From an uncultured Dysosmobacter sp. (GTDB lineage Bacteria > Bacillota > Clostridia > Oscillospirales > Oscillospiraceae), in the NCBI GenBank assembly GCA_934565855.1, contig CAKTIO010000008.1:82268-146267 (forward strand): a stretch of 64,000 bases of DNA, read 5' to 3'. The first letter of the stretch is position 1, and each line of letters starts with the position of its first letter. Under the pieces are notes generated by a model. The model worked only from the letters and a program-made list of their open reading frames with translations. It ran no database searches and was not told the DNA's origin. This document shows, piece by piece, positions 16,607-24,095 of this stretch. The position numbers and the translations under genes are program-made.

Positions 16607-17524
16607 TTACTGCTTTGCCCGCAGCTTCCGCAGCTGGGCTTCAAACTCCTCCGACCGGGGGCAGCTTAAAACCACCGGCTGTCCCGTCCGGGGATGGAGA
16701 AACCGCAGTCCCACTGCCTGCAGGCACTGTCCCTGCAAGCCCGGCACCGGCTTGCGGCTGCCATACACGGTGTCCCCCAGGATGGGATGCCCGATGGACG
16801 CCATGTGGACCCGGATCTGGTGGGTACGTCCCGTTTCCAGGCGGCAGCGCACATGGGTAAAGCCGGGATAGCGCGCCAGCACCTGCCAATGGGTCACGGC
16901 GCTGCGTCCGCCTGCCACCACTGCCATTTTCTTCCGATCCGATGGGCTGCGACCGATGGGGGCGTTCACGGTGCCGGAGTCCTCCCGCAGATTGCCCACC
17001 ACGATGCACTCATAGGTACGCGCCAGCGTATGGTCCTGCAGCTGTGCCGCCAGTGCCGTATGGGCGGCGTCGTTCTTGGCGGCGATGATCAGCCCTGAGG
17101 TATCCCGGTCGATGCGGTGGACGATGCCCGGGCGCTTTTCCCCGCCGATGCCGGACAGGCTGTCACCGCAGTGGTACAGCAGGGCGTTCACCAGCGTACC
17201 ATCCGGATGTCCCGGTGCGGGATGCACCACCAGCCCCTTGGGCTTGTTCACCACAATCACGTCCGCGTCCTCATAGACAATATCCAGCGGGATGTTCTGC
17301 GGCACGATGTCCACCGGCTCCGGGTCCGGCAGCGCCAGCGTCAGCGTGTCTCCGGCGGAGAGCCTGTCCTTTTTGGAAAGGGGCTTCCCCGTCCGGGTCA
17401 CATGTCCCTCCTCCAGCAGCCGGGCAGCGGCGGAACGGGTCAGTCCCTCCACTGCCTGCGCCAGATAGGCGTCCGCCCGGGTCCCGGCAGCCTCCTCCGG
17501 CACCAAAAGCGTCTGTATTTCCAT
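16607..17524 (-). CDS. RluA/RluD-family pseudouridine synthase
   Basis: 305 aa. An N-terminal S4 RNA-binding domain (about residues 17-75) precedes the catalytic domain with GIVHRIDRDTSGLI; Asp139 is the catalytic residue. LETGRTHQIRVHMASIGHPILGD is the second family signature. It isomerises uridine in rRNA. The S4 fusion points to the RluD/YlyB group, which in Firmicutes sits next to lspA, as here (3 bases apart). The exact target uridine is not known from sequence. Confidence 0.93.
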   Translation of the reverse strand: MEIQTLLVPEEAAGTRADAYLAQAVEGLTRSAAARLLEEGHVTRTGKPLSKKDRLSAGDTLTLALPDPEPVDIVPQNIPLDIVYEDADVIVVNKPKGLVVHPAPGHPDGTLVNALLYHCGDSLSGIGGEKRPGIVHRIDRDTSGLIIAAKNDAAHTALAAQLQDHTLARTYECIVVGNLREDSGTVNAPIGRSPSDRKKMAVVAGGRSAVTHWQVLARYPGFTHVRCRLETGRTHQIRVHMASIGHPILGDTVYGSRKPVPGLQGQCLQAVGLRFLHPRTGQPVVLSCPRSEEFEAQLRKLRAKQ

Positions 17525-17527
17525 CGT

Positions 17528-17992
17528 TTATGCCTTCACCTTGTCATATTTCTCATAAAACCACAGGTAGTAGACCGCGCCCAGCACGGCTCCCGCCACA
17601 ATGCAGATATCCGCCACATTGAACACCGGATAGCTCATGAACTGGAAGTTGAACATGTCCACCACATAGCCCAGCCGCAGCCGGTCAATGATATTGCCCA
17701 CACCGCCGGAGATCACCAGAGCGCAGGCGGTCCTGCCCAGAGGATGGCGCACCACGCCCCGCACCAGCACCACCGCCACCGCCGCCACAATGACAGACGT
17801 CACCGCCAGCAGCAGCCAGCGCATGCCGGAAAAACTGGACCACGCCGCCCCGTAGTTGTGTACCCGCAGCAGCTCTACCACGCCGGGCAGCAAGGGGCAG
17901 CTCTCCCCCAACTCCAGATGGCTCACCGTCCAGTATTTCACCCACTGGTCCGCTGCCAGCAGCACCAGCGCCAAGCCCCAATACAACAGCAT
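17528..17992 (-). CDS. lspA: Lipoprotein signal peptidase LspA
   Basis: 154 aa with four membrane segments. The aspartic-protease dyad is Asp103 (GGVGNIIDR) and Asp128 (FNVADICI). It cleaves the signal peptide of lipidated prolipoproteins. Substrates in this window include the TAXI binding protein and perhaps the lipoprotein at the right edge. Confidence 0.96.
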   Translation of the reverse strand: MLLYWGLALVLLAADQWVKYWTVSHLELGESCPLLPGVVELLRVHNYGAAWSSFSGMRWLLLAVTSVIVAAVAVVLVRGVVRHPLGRTACALVISGGVGNIIDRLRLGYVVDMFNFQFMSYPVFNVADICIVAGAVLGAVYYLWFYEKYDKVKA

Positions 17993-18005
17993 CGCTCCGC
18001 CCTCC

Positions 18006-18815
18006 TTAATGGCTTTCCTTCACCCGGAAGTAAATGGTGTGGACCTTGTCACCCTCCGCCGCCAGACGCTTGGTCTCAAACGCCTGAAGGGACTCCACAA
18101 ACCGGGTGAATTTCTTGTGGCGGAAATTCCGCACGTCAAAATCCGGGAACTTACGGTTCAGCAGCTCGCCCAGCTTGGACGAGAGGATCCAGCCGTCGTC
18201 CTCGGAGTTTTCCTCCGCCAGCTCGATAAGCGCACGGCGCACCACGTCCAGATCAGAGCCGAGACCGCCGGTGACTGCCGCCGTTTTTACAGGTGCGGCA
18301 GGCTTTTCCGCCGGAGCCTTGTGTCCTCCGCCCCGGCGGGTGCGTCCGGCGCTCTTCTCCTCCGCCGCGGGCTGCGCCGCTGCATACAGCAGGTCGATAT
18401 AAGAGAACTTGTTGCAGGCGGAGATAAAGGACTGGGGTGTTTTCTGCTCTCCCAGACCCAGCACATATTTCTCCGACTCCCGCAGGCGGGCTGCCAGCCG
18501 GGTGAAGTCGCTGTCCGAGGAGACGATGCAGAAGGCATCGATCTGAGACTGGTACAGCAGGTCCATCGCGTCGATGATCAGCGCCGAGTCCGAGGAGTTT
18601 TTCCCGGTGGTGTTGCTGTACTGCTGGATGGGTTGGATGCAGTTGTCCAGCACTACCTGCTTCCAGGAGCTCATCTGGGTGGCGGTCCAGTCGCCGTAGA
18701 TGCGCTTGATGATGATGGTGCCCAAATTGTTGGCTTCATTCAAGATGACGCCGGTATACCTGCTGGAGATGTTTTCCGCATCGATCAGCACGGCAATTTT
18801 CATTTCCTTTTCCAT
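18006..18815 (-). CDS. NYN-domain / OST-HTH (LOTUS) protein
   Basis: 269 aa. The N-terminal NYN (PIN-like, LabA type) domain shows IAVLIDAENIS, DSALIIDAMDLLY and FCIVSSDSDFTRLAARLRE, with the acidic residues expected of a metal-dependent RNase. A basic linker follows (about residues 140-175). The C-terminal OST-HTH/LOTUS domain spans about residues 190-265. It is probably an RNA-binding or RNA-cleaving protein; the target is unknown. ATG at 18815 was chosen because AAAGGAACC lies upstream and the longer frame adds an unconserved tail. A TATAAT on the minus strand at 18874-18879 may be its -10. Confidence 0.85.
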   Translation of the reverse strand: MEKEMKIAVLIDAENISSRYTGVILNEANNLGTIIIKRIYGDWTATQMSSWKQVVLDNCIQPIQQYSNTTGKNSSDSALIIDAMDLLYQSQIDAFCIVSSDSDFTRLAARLRESEKYVLGLGEQKTPQSFISACNKFSYIDLLYAAAQPAAEEKSAGRTRRGGGHKAPAEKPAAPVKTAAVTGGLGSDLDVVRRALIELAEENSEDDGWILSSKLGELLNRKFPDFDVRNFRHKKFTRFVESLQAFETKRLAAEGDKVHTIYFRVKESH

Positions 18816-18925
18816 ATGGATACGGGTTCCTTTCGGTCCGAAGCATTTTGCTGCTATACACAATTTATAATGTATTATAGCACACCTTTTTGCAAAAGAA
18901 AAGTCCGGCGGACAGGCGCGCCGGA

Positions 18926-18954
18926 TTGCCGCTGTCCCCGCGGTATGATATAAT
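18926..18954 (+). promoter_or_regulatory. Promoter of the GNAT gene
   Basis: TTGCCG (18926-18931), 17-base spacer, TATAAT (18949-18954). A second TATAAT follows directly (18955-18960). Confidence 0.7.
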
Positions 18955-19046
18955 TATAATGGTTTTTTAGCAGACGGAAAAAGCGGCATACGGACGCACA
19001 GCCCTTCAACGCCTGCTGCCCACCTTATTTTACAGGAGTGATCTGA

Positions 19047-19493
19047 ATGAGCATCCGGCTTGCAGACCAGCAGGATATTCCTGTCATTGACGCCCTGCGG
19101 ATGCAGCTGCTGCGGGAGGTGGCGGACACCATTCCTCCGGAGCTGCCTGAAAAAATCACCGCGTATCTGGAACAGCCCCTGTGTGACGGCAGCTGCGTCT
19201 GTGCTCTTGCGGAAATCCACGGGCGCCCCGCCGCCAAAGCCATGCTCTGCCTGTATGATGCCATGCCCGATGAGGCAAATGTCAGCGGACGGTATGCCCG
19301 GCTGTTTTCCGTGTATACCCTTCCGGAATTTCGCGGACACGGTCTCATGGAGCATCTGCTCGCCCTTCTGCTGAAGGAGGCGCAAGGGCGCGGCATCCAG
19401 CAGGTATTTGCATCGGCGGAGCTGCTGGCGGTCCCCCTATACAAAAGGCTGGGCTTTTCCGTGCTGGATACGGAAATGTCCTGGAAACCATAG
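19047..19493 (+). CDS. GNAT-family N-acetyltransferase
   Basis: 148 aa, a single GNAT fold. ARLFSVYTLPEFRGHGLMEHLLALLLKEA contains the acetyl-CoA-binding V-x-x-x-x-R-G-x-G-type loop (FRGHGL), and LYKRLGF is the usual C-terminal signature. AGGAGTGATCTG precedes the ATG. It is a monocistronic unit between its own promoter and a strong terminator; substrate unknown. Confidence 0.88.
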   Translation: MSIRLADQQDIPVIDALRMQLLREVADTIPPELPEKITAYLEQPLCDGSCVCALAEIHGRPAAKAMLCLYDAMPDEANVSGRYARLFSVYTLPEFRGHGLMEHLLALLLKEAQGRGIQQVFASAELLAVPLYKRLGFSVLDTEMSWKP

Positions 19494-19549
19494 CCCGCGC
19501 CCGCCCTGTACTGATACCGCTTTTTCCCGTCCCAGCATCATCGTAATAA

Positions 19550-19590
19550 AAGTCCTCCCTGCGGCAGACTGCCGCAGGGAGGACTTGTTT
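19550..19590. terminator. Bidirectional terminator, GNAT / ileS
   Basis: A 17-bp perfect stem (AAGTCCTCCCTGCGGCA and its complement, 19550-19586) with a GAC loop, between converging genes. Confidence 0.93.
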
Positions 19591-19630
19591 CTATTCCATG
19601 CTCTCCGGCAAATGCCGGAAGCATCGTCTC

Positions 19631-22447
19631 TTAGAACTGAGGCAGCTTGGACACCACATCCGCACAGCGGGGGCAGAGGGTGGGATGATCGGCGTTTTCG
19701 CCCACATGGACGGAGTGCATCCAGCAGCGCTCGCACTTCTCACCCTTGGCTTCGCTGACCTCCACGGTCAGACCCGGGAAGTTGGTTCCCTTGCCCACGG
19801 TGGAATCCGCCGCGGGAGCATCGCTGGTAATGTTGCAGTCGGAGACAATGAACACCTCGCTGAGACTAATGCCGAAGGTGGACATCAGCGCCTGGGCGGT
19901 CTCGTCATCCCCGGCGTGCAGGGAGACGTGCGCCTCCAGCGCCTTGCCGATCTTCTTGCCGGCGCGGGCGCTTTCCAGCACAGCGTTGACATCGTCCCGC
20001 AGCTTCTCCGCCACAGCCCACTTCTCCATCTCCTTGTCGGAGAGAGCGTAGTCAGCGAAGGGCTGGTTCATGTCATTGAACACCACGTTGCGGGCATCAT
20101 CGCTGCTGCGGTGGGGCATAACCTGCCAGATCTCATCGGCGGTGAAAGCCAGGATGGGCGCCATGATCTTGGTCATGGTGTCCAGAATCAGGAACAGGGC
20201 GGTCTGGGCGCTGCGGCGCTTTGCGCCGTCCTTCTCCTCGCAGTACAGCCGGTCCTTGATGATATCCAGATAGAAGTTGGACATATCCACCACGCAGAAG
20301 TCGTTGACAGCGTGGGTCACGGCGTTGAACTCATAGTCGTCATACGCCTTGAAGCACTTGGCGATCAGGTCATTCAGGCGGGTGACAGCCCAGCGGTCCA
20401 GCGGCTCCATCTCGCCGGCAGGCACCAGGTCATCGGCATTGAAGCCATCCAGGTTGCCCAAGCAGTACCGGGCAGTGTTGCGGAACTTCAGATAATTCTG
20501 GCTCAGCTGCTTGAAGATCTCGTCGGAGCAGCGGACGTCCGCGTGATAATCGGCAGATGCCGCCCACAGGCGCAGCAGGTCCGCGCCGTACTTATTGATA
20601 ATTTCATTGGGGTCCATGCCGTTGCCCAGAGACTTGTGCATCGCCTTGCCCTCACCGTCCACGGTCCAGCCGTGGGTGACGCACTCCTTGAAGGGAGCCT
20701 CCGCCACGCCGGTAGAGCCAACGGCGGTTAGCAGCGCTGCCTGGAACCATCCGCGGTATTGGTCCAGACCCTCCAGGTACATATTGGCAGGCCAGAAGCC
20801 CTGCGTGCGCTTCATGGAAGCCACATGGGTGGAGCCGGAGTCAAACCAGCCGTCCAGAGTGTCCTCCTCCTTGGTGAAGCCGGACTTGCAGCCGCAGTGG
20901 GGGCAGGCAAAGTCCTTGGGCAGAATGTCGGCGGCGTCTTTTTCAAACCAAGCGTTGGAGCCCTCCGCCGCGAACAGGTCGGACACGGCGTTGATGGTCT
21001 CGTCCGTGACAATGGGCTTGCCGCAGTCCGGGCAGTAGAACACGGGGATGGGCAAACCCCACTTGCGCTGGCGGGAGATGCACCAGTCCGTGCGCTCCCG
21101 CACCATGGACTTCATGCGCTCCTTGCCCCATTCCGGCACCCAGCGCACCTTTTCGCATGCCTCGCATGCCTCATCCTTAAAGGAATCCACGGAGCAGAAC
21201 CACTGGGGCGTGGCACGGAAGATGATGGGGCCCTTGCAGCGCCAGCAGTGGGGATAGCTGTGGACGATATCCTCGGAGGCGAAGAGCGCGCCGCTCTCCT
21301 TCATGTCGTTGAGGATGACGGGGTTGGACTCGTCGGTGGTCATGCCGGCGTACTTTCCGGCGTAATCGGTGTGGCGTCCGCGGTCATCCACAGGCACCAC
21401 CATGTCCATGCCGTAGCGCTTGCAGGTCTGATAGTCGTCCGCACCGAAGCCGGGGGCGGTGTGGACGCAGCCGGTACCGGAATCCATTGTGACGTAATCC
21501 GCCAGCAGCAAACGGGAGGTCTTGGGCAGGAAGGGATGGTCCGCCAGCATGTTTTCAAAGAAGGAGCCGGGATGGGTCTCCACGATCTCATAGCTGTCAA
21601 AGCCGCCCACCTTCATGACCCGGTCGGTCAGCGCCTCCGCCATGATATACATTTCGCCGTTGGGCGCCTTGACGATGGCGTAGCTTTCATCGGGATGCAG
21701 GGCAATGGCAAGGTTGCCGGGCAGGGTCCAGATGGTGGTGGTCCAGATCACAAAGAACAGCTTGCTGTGGTCCAGATGCCCCAGCTTGCCCTGATCGTCG
21801 TGCATGGGGAACTTGACATACACGGTGGTACAGGGATCGTCCTGATACTCGATCTCCGCCTCTGCCAGAGCCGTTTCGTCCTTGGGGCACCAGTACACGG
21901 GCTTGAGTCCCTTATAGATGTAGCCCTTCTTGAACATGGCGCCGAAGACCTTGACCTCCTCCGCCTCAAAGCCGGGGTCCATCGTCTTATAGGGGTGGTC
22001 CCAGTCGCCGATGACGCCCATACGCTTGAAGCCGGTGCGCTGCACGTCGATGTAGTGGTCGGCGAACTCGTGGCAGGCGGAGCGGAATTCCGGCACGCTC
22101 ATTGCCTTGCGATTGAGCTTATTCTTCTTGATGATGGCGGACTCGATGGGCATACCGTGGTTATCCCAGCCGGGGATATACGGGGTATAATAGCCGCGCA
22201 TGGCGTAGCTGCGGGTAATGAAGTCCTTCAGTGCCTTGTTCAGGGCATGACCCATGTGCAGGTCGCCGTTGGAGAACGGAGGACCGTCGTGCAGGGCAAA
22301 GCGGGGCTTGCCCTCGTTCTTCTTCAGCAGCTCGTGATAAACGTCCTCTTTCTCCCAGCGAGCCTGCATTTCCGGCTCCCGCTTGGGCAGTCCTGCCCGC
22401 ATGGGAAAGCTGGTTTTCGGCAGATTGATGGTCTTGTTGTAATCCAT
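19631..22447 (-). CDS. ileS: Isoleucyl-tRNA synthetase
   Basis: 938 aa class I synthetase. HIGH appears as HMGH (residues 64-67) and KMSKS as AMHKS in GEGKAMHKSLGNG (about residue 602), a variant seen in Firmicute IleRS. The editing domain (CP1) is present. The C-terminal zinc ribbon CERCWMHS...CPRC is complete. It charges tRNA-Ile and hydrolyses Val-tRNA-Ile. It is transcribed after a small zinc-ribbon gene behind an Ile-type T-box leader. Confidence 0.97.
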   Translation of the reverse strand: MDYNKTINLPKTSFPMRAGLPKREPEMQARWEKEDVYHELLKKNEGKPRFALHDGPPFSNGDLHMGHALNKALKDFITRSYAMRGYYTPYIPGWDNHGMPIESAIIKKNKLNRKAMSVPEFRSACHEFADHYIDVQRTGFKRMGVIGDWDHPYKTMDPGFEAEEVKVFGAMFKKGYIYKGLKPVYWCPKDETALAEAEIEYQDDPCTTVYVKFPMHDDQGKLGHLDHSKLFFVIWTTTIWTLPGNLAIALHPDESYAIVKAPNGEMYIMAEALTDRVMKVGGFDSYEIVETHPGSFFENMLADHPFLPKTSRLLLADYVTMDSGTGCVHTAPGFGADDYQTCKRYGMDMVVPVDDRGRHTDYAGKYAGMTTDESNPVILNDMKESGALFASEDIVHSYPHCWRCKGPIIFRATPQWFCSVDSFKDEACEACEKVRWVPEWGKERMKSMVRERTDWCISRQRKWGLPIPVFYCPDCGKPIVTDETINAVSDLFAAEGSNAWFEKDAADILPKDFACPHCGCKSGFTKEEDTLDGWFDSGSTHVASMKRTQGFWPANMYLEGLDQYRGWFQAALLTAVGSTGVAEAPFKECVTHGWTVDGEGKAMHKSLGNGMDPNEIINKYGADLLRLWAASADYHADVRCSDEIFKQLSQNYLKFRNTARYCLGNLDGFNADDLVPAGEMEPLDRWAVTRLNDLIAKCFKAYDDYEFNAVTHAVNDFCVVDMSNFYLDIIKDRLYCEEKDGAKRRSAQTALFLILDTMTKIMAPILAFTADEIWQVMPHRSSDDARNVVFNDMNQPFADYALSDKEMEKWAVAEKLRDDVNAVLESARAGKKIGKALEAHVSLHAGDDETAQALMSTFGISLSEVFIVSDCNITSDAPAADSTVGKGTNFPGLTVEVSEAKGEKCERCWMHSVHVGENADHPTLCPRCADVVSKLPQF

Positions 22448-22474
22448 AATGCGTCTCCCTTTATATTGTAAGTT

Positions 22475-22726
22475 TTACTTCTTGTTTTTATCAATCATAT
22501 TACAGTGGAACATCACCAGTTGGCAGTCCCGGCAGATCATGGTATCCGGGAACTCCGGAAAGGGGTCCCTTGTAAATATGGATGTGGTATCGTCCCCGAT
22601 GGGACCAAGGTCGATCATATCCGTGGGGCTTTTAAAAAACCGCAGCTCCTGCTGGGTCCAAAAGGGATACTTCTGAGTGTGCATAAAGCCCTTCTCCATC
22701 GCTTTTCCACAGCCGGGGCAGTTCAT
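22475..22726 (-). CDS. Small zinc-ribbon protein (DUF6487-like)
   Basis: 83 aa beginning MNCPGCGKAMEKGF, with a second pair CRDC near residue 68; the two CxxC pairs predict one zinc ribbon. It resembles the PF20097/DUF6487 proteins of Clostridia; function unknown. The AAAGGAGG 8 bases upstream fixes the start at 22726. It sits between the T-box terminator and ileS, so it is under isoleucine control, which is unusual for such a protein. Confidence 0.75.
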   Translation of the reverse strand: MNCPGCGKAMEKGFMHTQKYPFWTQQELRFFKSPTDMIDLGPIGDDTTSIFTRDPFPEFPDTMICRDCQLVMFHCNMIDKNKK

Positions 22727-22746
22727 CGACAGACCTCCTTTGGGGC

Positions 22747-23036
22747 AAAATAAAAAACGCCTTGCCTCCTTCCGAAGACAAAGCGTTTGTGCAAACACTC
22801 TGCGGTACCACTCTCGGTTGCCGTATCCTTGCGGACACGACCGCTTAACGCCTGCTGTCACAGGCTGACGGGATAACGACCGTCACTCGTCCACGCTTAC
22901 TCGCGTCGTCTTTCAGCAGGAGGCTCCAAGGTGATTTTCCCCCGTTCGTGTCCTGACCGCCTTTCACCAGACAGCGGCTCTCTGTTCAGGTTTCCCCGGG
23001 ATACTCGTCCTTTTCCACGCCAAATCTTCAATTACG
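22747..23036 (-). promoter_or_regulatory. T-box riboswitch, isoleucine type
   Basis: The T-box sequence GAGAGTGGTACCGCAG is at 22800-22817 on the minus strand. A hairpin with AACGC(TTTG)/GGCGTT arms and a T-run (22750-22788) is the terminator. In Stem I the loop with the AGTA element (near 23003-23012) faces GAAAATCA: the specifier is ATC at 22933-22935, followed by A and then the CCTT arm. ATC means tRNA-Ile, and the U in UGGU pairs with the tRNA-Ile discriminator A. It controls the zinc-ribbon gene and ileS. Confidence 0.93.
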
Positions 23037-23041
23037 GGAAC

Positions 23042-23069
23042 ATCATATCACGTTTTATGGGTTTGTCAA
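23042..23069 (-). promoter_or_regulatory. Promoter of the ileS T-box transcript
   Basis: Minus-strand TTGACA (23064-23069), 16-base spacer, TATGAT (23042-23047), just upstream of the T-box leader. Confidence 0.8.
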
Positions 23070-23128
23070 CCGTTTTTATCCCATTTCCGCCGATTTTTCC
23101 CGGGCAGGCGCGGAACCTCTCCCCCTGC

Positions 23129-23293
23129 TTACTGGTAGCGGTAGTGCCGCCCGGTGAATTCATCCACATAGCTCAGAAACATTTCGTGGCTGCGGAACTC
23201 CATCATCTGGCAGCCTTCCGCCTCATGAAACGAGACGATCCTGTTTTTCGTATCGACCCAAATGCGCCACATCATATTCACTGTCTGCTCCAT
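23129..23293 (-). CDS. Small 54-residue protein, unknown function
   Basis: 54 aa, starting MEQTVNMMWRIWVDTKNRIV and ending FTGRHYRYQ. AGGAGGGAG lies 9 bases upstream of the ATG. Codon use is like that of the neighbours, and the Trp/Phe/His-rich composition looks like a folded single domain (beta strands followed by a helix) rather than a chance frame. It has no signal peptide or membrane segment. No family recognised. It sits upstream of the ileS promoter on the same strand. Confidence 0.65.
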   Translation of the reverse strand: MEQTVNMMWRIWVDTKNRIVSFHEAEGCQMMEFRSHEMFLSYVDEFTGRHYRYQ

Positions 23294-23380
23294 TTTGAAA
23301 ACTCCCTCCTGATGTCGTTCTCTCTTTGTGTTCCTCTGATACTCTATAGACGATTCTTCCCGGAAAAAGGTTGCAGCTTT

Positions 23381-23409
23381 TTCAAAAAAATTTTTGAAAT
23401 TTTTTTGAA
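23381..23409. repeat. Perfect AT-only inverted repeat
   Basis: 13-base arms (TTCAAAAAAATTT and its complement) around TTG, just downstream of the amidase stop codon and upstream of the 54-residue gene. An all-AT palindrome stands out in this GC-rich DNA. It is too weak a stem for a typical terminator; it could be a protein site or a remnant. Confidence 0.7.
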
Positions 23410-23426
23410 AATATGGACCGCAGCGC

Positions 23427-24092
23427 TCACCTCTGTCCGTCAGCCCGGCGCTCCGCCATCCGGTCTGTCACCGCCTGGCGGAAGGCGTCCCACGCCTCCG
23501 GATTTTCCACATAATATTTCGGGCAGTCCTTTCCCGTCACGTCATAGTGGCGGATGACGTCCTCCGCTGTCAGCTTCAGCTGCAGGCACAGGTCCGCCGT
23601 TAAGTCCACCAGCCGGTCATAGGTAACGGCGGAAAACTCCCCCGTCTCATCCGGATGGCAGACCTCGATACCGATGGTGTCGGCATTGCGGCTGTTGGAG
23701 GCATACGCCTCCTCCGTCAGAGGGATGCACTGCACCACCTCGCCCTCCAGCCCCACAATGAAGTGGGCGCTGGCATATACCCCGTCCGTTCCGGCGGCAA
23801 GCCCCTCAAAATAGCTGCGGTTTGCCTGGGCGGAGGTGCCGGGGTTACCCACATAGTGGATGACAATGCCGTGGATCTCCTCCAGCGGCAGCTGCGGACG
23901 GGAATAGGGGTTGGGCGTCAGGTAGTCCACCTGCACATCCTCCGGAATGCTTACCCGCTCTCCCGGCAGGACCGCCGGTCTGAACCAGTGCCACAGCGCC
24001 AGTCCGGCGGCGAGAAGCCCCACCGCCAGACTCAGTGCTGCCCACGGGAGGCGTCGGCTGCGTTTTCTGCGTCTCTGTCTCACAGCCGGCAT
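23427..24092 (-). CDS. N-acetylmuramoyl-L-alanine amidase (Ami_2/PGRP type), membrane-anchored
   Basis: 221 aa. A basic N-terminus (RQRRRKRSRR) and one membrane segment at about residues 16-37 anchor an extracytoplasmic amidase_2 domain: GIVIHYVGNPGT, YASAHFIVGLEGEVVQ, IGIEVCH and RHYDVTGKDCPKY. The His residues of HYV and RHYD and the Cys of KDCP are the zinc ligands of this fold. It cleaves the MurNAc-L-Ala bond. It is the last gene of the GntR-ABC operon, 3 bases after the permease. Confidence 0.9.
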   Translation of the reverse strand: MPAVRQRRRKRSRRLPWAALSLAVGLLAAGLALWHWFRPAVLPGERVSIPEDVQVDYLTPNPYSRPQLPLEEIHGIVIHYVGNPGTSAQANRSYFEGLAAGTDGVYASAHFIVGLEGEVVQCIPLTEEAYASNSRNADTIGIEVCHPDETGEFSAVTYDRLVDLTADLCLQLKLTAEDVIRHYDVTGKDCPKYYVENPEAWDAFRQAVTDRMAERRADGQR

Positions 24093-24095
24093 CCC

